Notes: generated by a model from the sequence alone, not told the origin. Shown: positions 10,107 through 21,943, counted from the stretch's first letter. The stretch: 64,000 nucleotides of DNA from Leucocoprinus leucothites (GCA_013368445.1 JAACJO010000009.1:1240001-1304000), one strand, 5' to 3'. A program made the numbers and translations.

Positions 10107-11366
10107 ATGGTCGTAGAGACTTTCTGGCCTGACAAATTCCAGCTAATTGGCACCACTGCATCGCTCGTGTTTTACGGTATTCTTTTACTCAAACTCCGCG
10201 TAATATAGCTTGAGCTAATGAGCTTCAGGCATCAATTTTACTCTCATTGTCCAGCTCTTGCTGACTTCGAGGGGGACACGGAAGTGGACAACGGCAGCAA
10301 CATTCATCTCCTTTCTTCTGGCTACCGCATTCGAAGTGCTCATCTCCTACATAACTTACGCCACTTTTTTCAACCATCGTCCTGGCTTTGAACCTATTGA
10401 TGTCAAGCGGTTCTTGCTGGCTCTCCGATCGCTAGGCTTAGTGACGACTTGGGTTATAGATTCTTTTGTGGTGTGTTCTACATGTGTCATCGCTCTACTC
10501 TCACTCATCTAGATGCCCCTACGGCAGCTTTACCAATGCTTCATAGTTTACTCATTATACAAGAAGGAACTATGGGCAGTAGCACTCTCCTCCCTCTTCT
10601 TCCTGTCGTCCCTCGGTAAGTAACCCTAGCAAGACCTTCGTTCCCCAGTTTACCGAGACCTGATCCAATTTCAGGATCTGGTATCTACCTACTCACATGG
10701 ACTCGAGATCTTGGCATTCAAGTGCTGCCACACTTCCCTCTCTGCCTTGTGAACAAACTAATCATGACATTGCTCATAATTGTGAAATTGCTCAAGCATC
10801 AGAGGATGCTGAAGCGTGAGTTTGACGTTGAAAAGGGCAAGCACTTGACAAGGCCCTACGCAGCCCTTATTCAAATCCTTGTGCAAAGCTATGCACTACA
10901 CACAAGTTTTTCACTGGTGTTCCTTGTGCTGTACATGGCAAAACATGAGGCATGGCGTTTGGTACTACCAAATACCGTACAGGCTGGAGTAAGTGGTCTC
11001 GCACGAAGTAATATCGTGAGGCTCAACCGGCGTCTTTCACAGCTACTGTCGCATTTGCTTGTTCGTTTCTCTGTGTCACGGTCTACGAAGGAGGACTCCT
11101 TAAACTCGGAAAAAGAAATACATTCGATGCGCTTTGCACACTCTCGTTCTTCCGAATGGAATATCGTCGAGACTCCTGCATGAAGTACCAGATGCTATTT
11201 ATAGAGCATTTCTATACCGCGACACACTCGCACTAATCTATGGTGTTTTTAGCAATATACTAATTTTTTAACTTTACTCCGACTTTTCTGGTGTTGAGAC
11301 CATAACTATGCTTTTGAATGACTCCCTACGGTGTGGCGACCAGGAAACAGTATTACGATGATAGAT
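9204..11366 (+). repeat. Segmental duplication, copy 2
   Basis: Direct duplicate of 4336-6755, in the same orientation, separated by about 2.4 kb that contains the GPALPP gene. It carries the second membrane-protein paralogue. Gene and flanks are shared, which indicates a DNA-level tandem duplication and not retroposition, since all introns are retained. Confidence 0.85.
10107..11183 (+). CDS. Multi-pass membrane protein, duplicated gene copy 2
   Basis: Paralogue of 5483-6560. Exons 10107-10176, 10229-10470, 10513-10615, 10675-10988 and 11043-11183 total 870 nt, giving 289 aa. Exon lengths match copy 1 except for one extra codon at the start of exon 3. An apparent in-frame TAG at 10510-10512 is the acceptor end of a 42-nt intron, so the gene is intact. 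Helices include TFISFLLATAFEVLISYI, VALSSLFFLSSLGSGIYLL and LIMTLLIIVKLL. Both copies retain open frames despite many substitutions, which suggests both are under selection. Function unknown. Confidence 0.8.
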
Positions 11367-11949
11367 GTTGTGACCTCGTAATTAATTTGATTAGTTTCCT
11401 TCCTAGGTTGACCAAGTGAACATAGCAGAACCCTTAGATCGTTTATCAACGACAAAGGTACAGCGTATTAGGGCCCACTTTCGTGTGATCTAAGGAAAGG
11501 AAGGATCCCTTTGATCACGGCAAGGTATTTGCATTGTTCGGTCACCGCGCGAAGCAAATGACAGATCGATCACCTTCCAGGTTCTGAAAGAACTTGGGAA
11601 AACCCCACGCGGTTCTCATGAAGTTGATCTCTGAATATAACCACTGCGGAGCCCATCATTTTTTCGTTACAAGCTGGTGTTATTGAGTTCGTAAATATTT
11701 GGTGTATATGATTAGGGGCCATACAAGCCATCAATCATTAATCATTAATCAACATTCAACAGCAAACCTGCCCGTTTCCGTGAATGGTCGATTGCGAGGC
11801 CGCAGTCTTGAACTTGACGCTGGCAGCAGAATCAACCCCTTATCTTAACACACTGCTGTCCCTTGAGTCTCTCGATTAGAAAATCGGCCAAGCACAAACA
11901 GATTACAGCACCCTATTACACGGGAAGGTATTTGGCATATTATCTCTCA
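11367..11949. other. Intergenic, upstream of APH-like gene
   Basis: No gene is seen. A short tandem of atcattaatc-type units occurs near 11730-11752. The stretch presumably contains the promoter of the kinase-fold gene that starts at 11950. Confidence 0.45.
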
Positions 11950-13243
11950 ATGGCCGACTCTGGTGGACCGGACACCGCTTCCTCGACCTCAACTTCCAAC
12001 CATACGACTTCAGCTCCTACACTCGAAATCACACTCGAACAAGCACAAATAATTATCCGCAAGCTTCTACCCGGACATGATCAGAGCTCAGTGTGCAAAC
12101 TGACTGATATCAGAAGCAAAGGCTTCAGGTGAGTATCCCTATTCCGTCTTAAGATTCATTTTTGACAGCTCAACTTTCTTCGGCACCTAATGTTCTTAAC
12201 TCGTGGACAGCTTCACAGCAGGCACGAGGATATACATCATAGATCTAATCAAATCCACCAACGATTCAGGCAGGCATGGTCCTTCTGATCACCCTGCATC
12301 ATCAGTCTCGACTTCCTCTGAGCGCCAATCCGAGTGCGCTTGTTTCCTTACTATCACACACCCCACAACTTGCTCAGGGGAGTATAACCCAAACACACTC
12401 CCAGTAATCCACGACCTTCTCAATTCCATCCGGGCAAAAACTGAGATACCCCTTACGGAATCTATCCTCGATACCTCGCTCTCTCTTATCCCATATCACT
12501 TTCTCCTCTCCGGCACAACCATCACCCCGTCAGATCACCTCCTCTCCGTTACCGATGCTCGTAAAAGTGGACTATTATCCGAAAAAGCGAGTTCATTTCT
12601 TGACCTTGAGTTGGGAAAGTTCCTTGGTCAGCTACATGCGAACGTGCAGAACGACTGGTTCGGCGTCCCGCTGCTCGAGAAGCCTGCGGAACCATCATAT
12701 GCCTGGCAAGAGACCTTTACCAACCTTCTTGAAGGCCTGATATATCACTTCGAGAATGGTAATGTCAAGGTCGATTTCGAGATACCCTACGAGAAAATAA
12801 GACTCTACCATTCTCGCGCGATCGGCTTTTCGCTCTTCGATGACGTCGAAGTGCCAAGCCTCGTCTGGTTAACAGGATCAGAAGATGATGTTTTCATCTC
12901 AAAGCCTACGAATCCCGATGATCCATGGTCCTTCGAGATTTGTGCTATCCTCCCTGTCGGTGCCCACGCCATATGGGGTGATCCTCTCCTAGAGAGTTTC
13001 TTCATTCCACCCAACCCAACGAAGGCTATGGCGGAGGGATACATAGGTGGCGGCGGCGGCGCGTTGACCATCTTTCCTCGACAAAACACCAAAAGGATTT
13101 GGTATGACCTTTTCTTGGCCCTTCTCGTGCTTTACGAGATCCGTAATCTTGGGGATGCGGATGAAATCAAAGAAAAAAGAGCATGGTGCGAGAAAACTAT
13201 ACTGGACAGCGTTGACGCTCTTAAGGATGCACCGAATTACTAG
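11950..13243 (+). CDS. APH/choline-kinase-fold protein lacking catalytic aspartates (pseudokinase)
   Basis: Two exons, 11950-12128 and 12211-13243, with an 82-nt intron, encode 403 aa. The fold is recognisable: ELGKFLGQLHANV matches the 'LG..L..LH' helix of aminoglycoside-phosphotransferase-like kinases, and the later parts align with the catalytic and metal-binding loops. Where active members have a histidine-x-aspartate catalytic loop, this protein reads VPSLVWLTGSEDDVFI (about residues 273-288). Where they have the metal-binding Asp before 'xxWGDP', it reads ILPVGAHAIWGDPLL (about 307-321). Both catalytic Asp positions are therefore substituted, and phosphotransfer is unlikely. The start was chosen at the first ATG of the open exon (MADSGGPDT). 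A regulatory or scaffold role is inference only. Confidence 0.83.
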
Positions 13244-13582
13244 TTTTATAGGAGTAGGGACAGACATTGGGCAGGAACTATGTATTATATTAGAATCAAA
13301 TGTGTCGTAGCGAAGCACCGGTATAGCACATTCCTTCAAACAGCTGAGGTTTAGCGAACAGAGCCCCAATGTTATCATGCTAAATACTGAGAACTGTACT
13401 AAGATCCTGAGGTGCGAGTATCCTGACTAGTGCATCAGTCTCAAGCCTCTGGATGCCTTTCTCCGCTCTTAACCGGTGGCCTTTCATCCAAGTGTTGCAC
13501 GCTGAGAGGGGCAATTATTACTCAAATAGATTAGGGCACAAATGCCTCAAAATTACGACGGAATCCACAGAAAGCTACGAGA
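13244..13582. other. Convergent intergenic spacer
   Basis: Lies between the 3' ends of the APH-like gene (plus) and the HMG-box gene (minus). No feature was found. Confidence 0.45.
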
Positions 13583-14557
13583 TTAACTAGTCTCTGAAGC
13601 AGCTTTCTGTTTGTAATAAACTTGCAAGTCCTTTGCATACGCATCTTCGTATACCTTCAGAGCTCATCAGTTCTCTCTTAAAGGCGGCAAGTTTCAAGAA
13701 CGTACCTTCTTACGGTCCGCAGGCAAATCACGCCAAGCAGGTCCAGCAAGCTTGAGGAGCTCCTTGTACTTCATAGGTTCCTGTTGGGTCTTGAAATCCC
13801 CAAGGAAACTGCATTTAAAGCTATTTAGTCCACGAATCAACAGCGGAAATACTTCACGTACCGGATCCAGGAAGTAAGGGGCATTTTGCTCTCTGATTTG
13901 GGACCCAGAATCCTCGGTTTTCCCGCTGCCTTGCGCTTATTATTGATTGCTTTCAGAACTTTTGGATCAACAGAGTTTTTCCACTGTTCGTATTCCTTTG
14001 TGAGCTTCTCATTTTCCACGTTGGCTTTGTCTTGATATGGCTAATGGAGTGGCATGTGAGAAAGTTATCTTTAATAATAACGGGGTAGTGAACCAAAAAC
14101 CTTTTTCTCTTCATCCGTCATAGTCTTCCACTTGGCTGCGAAGTTCTTTACTTCAGTCTGCGTTTCACTGATATCTTTCGGTCGAGATGGCCTCTCCATA
14201 AACATTGTCTGTGTAAAGAGCGTCCATGCAGAGACATTCGGTCGTCTTGGAACCTTCAAGTCTTCCCTCTTAAACTTGGCTACACAAACCAAGGAAAGTC
14301 AATACCATATTTCAGAATTTGAGTCGCGACCTACGCTTCTTCTCAACCTTCTTCTTTTCTTTCTTTGCAGCTGGCTTAGCCTGGACTTTACTAGTTGTCT
14401 TTGCTTTAGACGCCTTGGTAGCGCTAGTCTTCGCAGGAGCCTTAGCAGGAGCGTCAAACGCGGGCGTTGAGGAAATAAAACGCGTTAATAAAGGACGCGA
14501 AGTTACACTCGATAGAGCGACGCGTCTTGTGGCTGCGAGGGTGGCGGTAAACAACAT
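13583..14557 (-). CDS. Mitochondrial two-HMG-box DNA-binding protein (Abf2/TFAM-like) 1
   Basis: Probably packages and bends mitochondrial DNA. Exons 14557-14335, 14279-14101, 14040-13862, 13808-13706 and 13654-13583 sum to 756 nt, giving 251 aa, all in frame. The N-terminus MLFTATLAATRRVAL plus RFISSTPAF is a classical cleavable mitochondrial presequence, followed by an Ala/Lys-rich linker. HMG box 1 covers about RRPNVSAWTLFTQ to MTDEEKKPYQDKANVE; a linker has KAINNKRKAAGKPR; box 2 runs from MPLTSWIRFLGDF to AWRDLPADRKKVY. A paralogue at 51927-52889 has the same five-exon layout with the same intron phases and an identical 103-nt fourth exon. Confidence 0.88.
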
Positions 14558-15012
14558 GGTGAGTTGGAAACCGTAAGTATGTCGGAATTCCTGTCGTTAG
14601 CTTCAACCGTAACGTTCAGGGTCTTCGGGGGTCACATATATGATGTCACACAGGCCAATCACGATCAAGACTCATAAGTATCACACGGTTTAAGGTGAAC
14701 TAAGGGCCTTGTGTCCAAGCATTACAGGTAATCTACAGAGTACAGAAAGCATAAACATCCTCTAGGCATTTGACAAGCGTCCAGATGCATAAATAATTCG
14801 TAGTCGCTATTGTAATATATCTCCATCCATCATCAACCTCCGAAATCTCCCTCCTTCTCCACTACTCACCAAAACCCTCCAAAGATACCGCGTTAAACCC
14901 ATGCTCATGAGTCAGACAGAGATCTGATCAGTGTTTCTGCCTCCTTGGACCGAGGTTTGATAGTGCATTTGAAAGGTGCCGGGTGCCTATCCATTACAAT
15001 CATATTGACGAA
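14558..15012. other. Intergenic, nothing recognised
   Basis: Lies between the start of the HMG-box gene (minus) and the 3' end of the P450 gene (minus). It should hold the HMG-box promoter. No RNA gene or repeat is seen. Confidence 0.45.
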
Positions 15013-17578
15013 TCAAATGAATTCGCGAAAATGGACAAGTCCATCGTCAGTCAAAAGGTCCCTTGATATGACGCGCGCAAGACAAAAAAAGAAAATGACG
15101 CACAGGATCAACGCAGAGTGGTATTCCTTCGACGGCGTGATGACATGCCCGTGTTCATCAACCGCCTTTTCAAGCCTAAAGACGGACAAGATTGATACGA
15201 CGCTCAAGTATAGACTTGACAGGGCGATATGCCTTCCGGGGCAGATTCTGAAAACAGAACGACGTCATAAGTACTGTTCGATCTTTTTTTGATGAGCGAA
15301 GTGCCCAGAGAATGCGCGCATGACATGCACATAAACTCTAGAACACGAGAGTGAGAGCCGATGTGGCGTCACAGCTCTCCATTCCGGTGTAATTGATAAC
15401 TTACCGACGACCAAACCCGAAAGCGGCTGTAGGTTCACGGACTTCAGGATTCAGCTTGCCGTCCTTCAAGAATCGTTCCGGCTTGAACTCGAGGGGTTCT
15501 GGATAATCCTCTTTATCATGTGTAATCGCCCTGGATTACAAAGTAGGAACCTGTAAGCCAACTACTGCGTATATGTGGTGATGTGAGGTAGTACGGACCA
15601 AACGTTTCCAAGCACGACAGATCCACCTGGCAGAAAATAGCCATTATACTCATCGTCTTCCGTCAAATAATGAGGAATAGCTGCAAAGGAAACGTCATTA
15701 GTGATCAACAGCTAGCACCTCCGTGAAATCCGCAAACAAGACATACCAAAAGGGGTGATCGCTTGGTACCTATGAACACACGAATAAGAAAATAATCAAA
15801 ACCCAGGGATCAGCATTCCAATCAGCGAGTATTTTGACAACGTCGACGTCATACCTAATTGATTCTTTTACAAGGGCGCTGATGTACGGCAACGCAGCTT
15901 CATCACTGAAATCAGGAAGCTGGCCTTTGCCAATTACACGATCGAGCTCTTCTTGAGCTTTATCTTGAATCTCTGGGTAACATACCATCATCATCAAGAA
16001 CGTGTTGATGGTTGATACCGTCGTGTCAGCGCCCCCTAAAGGCAGGTATTAGGTATGACCTGAGATGCGAGGGCCTTGAGTATTTCATACCGACGAAGAA
16101 GTTTCCAGCGGTATCCTTAATAACGGTCAATTGGTGTTCACGGTCTTTGGTCTCGTCGAGGCTCTGAACGCAGTTCGTCACCAGTGAAGGTGTCGCTGTT
16201 CCCTCAGCCTAAATAAAACATAAAAAAGCGCGTTAGTTAATTCCACTGCAAATACCAAAGCCGAACTCATGCAAAACGCAAGGTACCACAACCATGCACA
16301 CGGCAACAAGGGAAATATTAGCGGACAAACTCACAAGTTGCTCCAATGACCTCTGGAACGGAATGTCCCTCATCTTCATCGTCCAGTCACACCACACCTC
16401 TGCTTGCCTCTTCCATGCCGCACCAGGGAACCATGACGGTACATACTTCAACGCCGGAATCGAGTTGACCAAGAAGGCACTAAAGTTTGCTGCGCCAGCG
16501 AGACCTCTCACAGCTTCGGCCGCAATGTGAATATTAGGATCATCCTTTGGCTTCACATCAATCCCATAGCCGAGTGAGAGAGTGATTGCTCCCATCAGGC
16601 TATAATGATTGAAAGCACGTTAGTCAATGCCAAGTGCAGGTCTAAGGAAAGAAGAGGAGAAGCACGAGGTGGGAACAGAATGGCGGAATAAGGTGGATGT
16701 ACAAAGGTCCCGAAGACAGCAACAATAAAATGTTCTGTCACTAGGGCGAGCAGATAGAGTTAAAAAGAAGGAATTATACTCACTGACGGATATGCTCCAT
16801 GAAATCTTCCGGCTCATCTAACATTCGACCTAGCATCTCGTAAACGTATTCCCGCTCTTGAGGATGATGGCTCTCATCATCGAGTGGATGAAAATGTTTC
16901 TGGAAGAGCTTGCGACGTTCAAGCCAGGCTTCACCATATGGCATGAAGCCAAAAAGCCATTTCCAGCCAGAGCTATAGGTCGCGGAAAACAGATGCGAGT
17001 GCCATAGGTCAAATGGAGAAAAAGCCAGCGCATGGATGAATGACGATAGTGGGGTCCACATGGTTAAATGAGTATAGTTCGCACGTATTTGGATAGTCAT
17101 TACTTACAGAAGAACCATTTGATTCTCAGCCCTGCAATGAATTTAGAGGAATCCATCAGATCAGTCAGATGAGATTCAGGCAGGGACATACCGACTGGAA
17201 TACAAGCTTGATTTCTTCTCGAAAAGATCGTATGCAGCTTTCCATGAGTTGACGATGATAATGGATGAACCAGCTGCATCAACGTGAAGGATATCCGAAT
17301 CTGTACACAATACCAGTCGACAACATTGTTAGACATACCAGGACAGCGTAACAGCAAAAAGGATACACACTGTACATCTCACTCCACCTCGCATAGACCT
17401 CCCACTCAAATGAGGTAGGGAGTTGTAGGAGGTTACCGATAATCGGCAATTTCTTGGGGCCGGGAGGTAGAGGCAGGCTAGTTGGCTTGGACTTGCGCAA
17501 GAATAGAATGCAGGCGAAGGCAAAAGCTGACACGGCTACCAGCGTGCTGGTATTCCAAGTAGCAGGAGATAAAGACAT
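15013..17578 (-). CDS. Cytochrome P450 monooxygenase
   Basis: Microsomal haem-thiolate monooxygenase of fungal secondary or xenobiotic metabolism; substrate unknown. The N-terminal membrane anchor follows ATG 17578 (MSLSPATWNTS, then a helix ending FACILFL) and the proline-rich hinge LPLPPGPKKLPIIGN. The gene has many exons. The I-helix oxygen-binding motif GGADTT lies near 16030, and the K-helix ExxR appears as KESIRY near 15870. The haem-binding motif FGFGRRICPGRH is split by an intron between codon positions of the second Arg (intron 15414-15248, 167 nt, about three times the local average). The C-terminus reads SLYLSVVSILSVF, then a short last exon ending HFREFI. All P450 landmarks are present, so the enzyme should be functional. 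Confidence 0.94.
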
Positions 17579-19463
17579 GGTGTAGGGGCGTAATGAGATC
17601 GTGGTTTGATGTTCTGCGTAGCGCTGGAGTTAGAGTGGGTATCGTTGTACGAGCGGGTTAGAGTCTAGTAGGTCTTGCAGCGAAGGGGGCAGGAGGGGAA
17701 AGAAAGGAATAGGATGAAGAAAGGGAGATGCAGGGGAGAATCTGAGGGTAAGCGGAAAGAGGAACGAAGGAAAGCCTCCAGGTTATGGGGGTTATATGAG
17801 GGTTTGTCGAGTTCCCGGTTTCACGGGCAGGGTCCAGCTTTTTTTGTTGCAAATCCGCACGCACGGGACACAAAATATCGGGACATGGAGAGTGCGTCAC
17901 ATCAAAATGGAACCCTGGCGACGCGTTGTATCCTAGTTTGTTACAAAATCTGGCATTGGGGCAGGGACCTTCTCTTGCCATTGGCTTGAACTCCAAGAAT
18001 AGCTATCCAGAGCCCGAAAATCGGTTGATCATGAATGCTTCTCTTGGAGGGCTGGGAATATGAATCCGGGAGAAGAGGAAGAGAGAGGGGATAGCTAGGG
18101 CACACGGGTAGGCGGAGTTTGTTGCATGGAAGGTTCGCTCGAAAGGGATGGGCGATGCATGCCGATTCGTCGATTCCTGAACCTGTGAACCACCGATCTC
18201 TGAATCCTGATGAACTGTGCTCTTGAGTGTCCGATGCGATGATGCCATGGGGCACCCTTTGCAGGGTTGTTTTGTTGGATAATAAAAGATTGGTTTAACA
18301 TCAGAATCTTGTCCATTTAGGTCTATTATCTATATGAGTTTCATTGATGATGAATCTGATGATGTGTATCCGACTTACCGCCGGGGGAACTTGGCATGTA
18401 TGATCAATCAATGGCGAGTAATAGTTCGAACATCGGAGGTAGGACCTAAAGAGCCCGTGTTATGGCTGGAATTCCATTCAAGGAGGAAGGCGGCGGCGGA
18501 GTCATGAATGTGTTCACTGGGCCAGGGCGAAAAGAGGTTAATCAATGGCCAAGTGGAAAACGTAGAACTTGGGCTGTCGATGGCCTGCAAGGGATCCACA
18601 TTAGATTTAAAGGGCAAAAATGATTTCCCACTCTTGAATGTTCTCGTGGGGGCGATTATGAGGCCCAGGATCAAAAAATAGAAGAATCATAGGCCGGATC
18701 CCCGAGTCTTGGGGGGTCGCTCAAGTTAGGCTCAGGGTTCTAACATCCGCTCCTTGTGAGCCTGAAAGTGGAAGAAGAGGGCAGTCGGGCCCTGTGCCTA
18801 GGTAATTTGTTCGACAAAATGACACTAATGAACCCCTAGGTCGTTGTGTGAAGGGATAAGAGGGAAAGAACTGGGTAACCGGAAACCGAAGGAAAGCCGT
18901 CGTCAGTAGTTTGCCAAAGAGTGCTAGACACATCTATTACCTAGCTCACGAGCACGATGACGTCTGCATGATTGTCGGTAACGAAAACAGAGAAGTCTTT
19001 GAGAAGAAGGGCCCTGAAGCCGGGAAAAGTGTCAGTGACGTGTGAGGAGAAGAACATCGGTCGGGAGACTTGCGAGATGATTCCTCCAATTGCTCAAAAC
19101 TCGTGCACGACCATCAAGCCAACAGTTCATGCGACGAAACCGATGTCAAAGAGTCCATAAGGGTCTACTGGCTTGTTCCAGGACCGGGTAAGTTTGATTT
19201 TGACAAGCCTAAGTTGGAGGAGAACCTTCAATGGCAGCCATCTGAATGGGCGATGCGGTCATGGGAGCGGTTAGAGATCTAGTGGGTAAAATCCCTGGAT
19301 TCAGCCGCACGACACCGTCGACAACGTTGGACATCGAGTGAAAGCTGGGAAACGACAAAAGCGCGCTCTAAGACGGATAACGGCACCGAGCGGGCCGGTT
19401 TTCCGCTCAATGTCCGAGTCGCACTGTGCAGGGTTTGTCCATTGCACTTGACCTCCAACGGGC
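17579..19463. other. Long intergenic region, no gene recognised
   Basis: About 1.9 kb between the divergent P450 (minus) and MED8 (plus) starts. It includes a purine-rich stretch at 17680-17780. Several short open frames exist on both strands, but none shows splice-linked continuity or a known motif. It probably holds both promoters. Confidence 0.45.
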
Positions 19464-20357
19464 ATGAACTCAATCTCAGAGAATCCTCTTCCGACGCTTA
19501 CTCCTGCGGCCCTGCCAGTTGCGCAGCTGGAATCTCTCAAGTTCAAGGCAGGACAGATTATTGAATCCATAAATCACCTTGCATGGACAATCAAGAATAA
19601 CGACATGGCTGCAATGCCTTCGTGGCCAGATATTCTATCCAAATACAACATTCTTCTTTCTCAAACCCTAAATTTCTCGACTGCACTTCTCCAAAGCCAG
19701 ACCATTCGTGCAAATTACATCGGTGGGCCGACAACTCAACAAAATATCTATGAGCGGATCGCAATCCACCCATTGACTAGCATGACCGAGCAGGAACTCG
19801 ACACAGAAGCCGCTCCGTTACTACGAAACCAACAAACACTAGACGTTTTGAAAATAGAAACCGAAACAGTCAGACGGCTGGCCGAGCACATGTCCACACG
19901 AGGGTCCCTCGGTGTCCTTGGTGCACCACCTCCGGCACCAACGAATGGATACGGGCACTTCCACCAGCCCAAGAAGCCAGAATACGAGGATGTCTTACGT
20001 GAGTGCGCCGAAATTAGAGAAGCGCACGATCAACGCGTAGACCGAGCCGTCCGTGCTGTGACTATGCTCAGAGACAGATTTGATTGGAAGCAGCGTGTAG
20101 CTGTTGAAGTTGAAGAACCAGAGGAACTGGATTGGGATCCTAGGCTTGGAAGGGCAGATCCCACTGGTGCTGCCAGTCATGAAGGTCATGATGAGGTCAT
20201 GATGGAAAATGGGAGGGACGACGATGACGACGAGAGTTCAGATGATGATCAGGACCAAGCGAACATTGAAGGAGAGCTCGTTAACGCTGGCCAGTCCCCT
20301 GGCTTATTCTCTAGCAGCGGCACTCCTGCCGCAGGACTGGATCAATCCCCTCAGTGA
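19464..20357 (+). CDS. MED8: Mediator of RNA polymerase II subunit 8
   Basis: Head-module subunit of Mediator, nuclear. Intronless, 297 aa from ATG 19464. The N-terminal half has the family pattern: PVAQLESLKFKAGQIIESI, then MPSWPDILSKYNILLSQ with LNFSTALLQ, and IAIHPLTSMTEQELDT further on. A helical segment from about 120 to 195 (EDVLRECAEIREAHDQRVDRA) follows. The C-terminal 80 residues are acidic and disordered (a run of Asp/Glu/Ser near residue 250). Its last 47 bp overlap the 3' exon of a convergent small gene on the minus strand. Confidence 0.9.
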   Translation: MNSISENPLPTLTPAALPVAQLESLKFKAGQIIESINHLAWTIKNNDMAAMPSWPDILSKYNILLSQTLNFSTALLQSQTIRANYIGGPTTQQNIYERIAIHPLTSMTEQELDTEAAPLLRNQQTLDVLKIETETVRRLAEHMSTRGSLGVLGAPPPAPTNGYGHFHQPKKPEYEDVLRECAEIREAHDQRVDRAVRAVTMLRDRFDWKQRVAVEVEEPEELDWDPRLGRADPTGAASHEGHDEVMMENGRDDDDDESSDDDQDQANIEGELVNAGQSPGLFSSSGTPAAGLDQSPQ

Positions 20358-20802
20358 TCCCATCCTTATTTCTCCTCGACTCTGGGGGAGCTGCAGTGCC
20401 AGTAGGCAAGTGGTAGTGGTCTACTCCAGGATCTGTCGGAAGCACCACTCTCCACACTGCGCCTTCAAAAATATCTTTCAACTTTTGTTAGCATGGGAGC
20501 TCGGTGCCCCATAGGCCATAGCAGCTAGCTCACCCAATCATTTCACCTGTTACAGACTCCCAAAGTCCACCAACGGTGATACACCCATTCGTGCACCCCT
20601 TCACATCCTTGCTCTTTCCTGAAGTTATAAACAGCATCTCTCTTGTTCTCCAAACTCTAGCCAAAAGACGTAGCTAATAGAAGAACAGGGTCTTCTCCGA
20701 CTCCATCGTACTCGTGGGTGGTATCATTTGGGTCAACATGTTTCGGCCGGCCATCCCCACAGCTTCTATACCCTGAGCGCCTTTCGCGACAATCTCGGCC
20801 AT
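20311..20802 (-). CDS. Small conserved-looking protein convergent with MED8, unidentified
   Basis: Two exons join cleanly: 20637-20554 and 20481-20311, separated by a 72-nt GTAACA...AAAAG intron, giving at least 84 aa. The joined reading passes smoothly from GCITVGGLWES into LKDIFEGAVWRVVLPTDPG and ends near GIDPVLRQECRC with TAG at 20311. A further 5' exon starting MAEIVAKGAQGIEAVGM at ATG 20802 is possible but needs a weak donor site. The last 47 bp of coding sequence overlap the MED8 coding sequence on the other strand. I do not recognise the family. It is listed because the exon boundary makes protein sense and the long open antisense exon is unlikely by chance. Confidence 0.4.
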
Positions 20803-21943
20803 CGTTCAACCTTCAACCTTCATCATGCGCGTGTGCTACCACTATACATCGCATCTCCGCCCAGGCCCTGTGGTAATCCATCAATCCAACGACATTCCGA
20901 CGCCATCAATCTATGACGTCTTTTGTGTCTTTTACCACCGAACACCCGAGGGAATTAGGTTGATCTCAGTAACAACCGACTGGTCGATGCACGCGTAGAA
21001 AGCGATATATCCGAGGAGGCGAATTGCGAGTCTAAGATCTACGTATATGGCTATACATCGATTGCTCCTCACTTGCCATTCTCCCATTCTTTTCCTTGTC
21101 TGGGCATCAGTATTCGGGAGAAACATATCAGACTTGGGGTAAAGTACAAAGGGTAGAGATAGGGTGTGGCGGCATTAACAAGGGTCTCTTTTCTTCGGCT
21201 AATGAAACTGGGTTTCGGTCACAATGAAACGAAAACTAGAAGGGAGCTGCAAATAGACCTTTTGGCATAATTTTGTGAAGGACGGCATTCCATAATTATC
21301 GCTCGCAACACCGACCATAGCTGTCTACGTCATCTACGAGCGCACATGCAGCTCGGACCTACATCAATCAGCCGGTATCGTACATCGTCGCGTTTCCTGA
21401 TCATCAAAAGCCGCCACAGACTCAAATTGCCGGTTGTTCACACTTGATTCATACTCCTACGCTCACAACAAGGGTCGGGCTTCGTTAATTGATATATTCA
21501 ATTACTGAACCCTTTCCCTTGTATCCTTGTGAAGTGAGGGGGGTTTATTGACTGTTGTTGAGCTTGATCTTGGTGGCTCAGCGACCTCGGGTAAAAAGTA
21601 CAAGATAAGAATATATTGGCGCCTATCGCTCTTTACGGGGATTTAATATTTAACACTGGCGTCATGGCTTGAGACTCCGTTCCTGGGCGGCCGTCAACCC
21701 AATATTTAGATCTCATACATGGCTGTAGCCGATTGCATAGACCACCGTGCATGGCTGTGATTGTTTATTATGGCTTCGTGTTCATAATCTCAGTCCCTCT
21801 TTGGCTCAGGATTTCGCCCCAAGTTCTGCTAACATATTTTCCCGCTCTTCTGTTGAAGGTTAAGTATTGGATATCGCATTCCTTCATATCACATAGTAGA
21901 AAACCAACCACGCGTTTTTAAACTGGCAATATGCTAGGACTAT
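20803..21943. other. Intergenic, nothing recognised
   Basis: AT-rich stretches and short open frames only; no splice-supported gene, RNA or repeat was found. Confidence 0.4.

Noticed and set aside
10510..10512. In-frame TAG suggesting that membrane-protein copy 2 is a pseudogene
   Set aside because: It is the acceptor end of a 42-nt GTGTGT...CTAG intron; splicing gives an intact 289-aa frame with the same exon layout as copy 1.
14945..15292. Plus-strand open frame of 115 codons
   Set aside because: It is antisense to the last P450 exons, has no start context or motif, and the P450 reading is unambiguous.
17658..18674. Several open frames upstream of the P450 gene
   Set aside because: No splice-linked continuity, no motifs, and frames exist on both strands, consistent with chance in GC-rich intergenic DNA.
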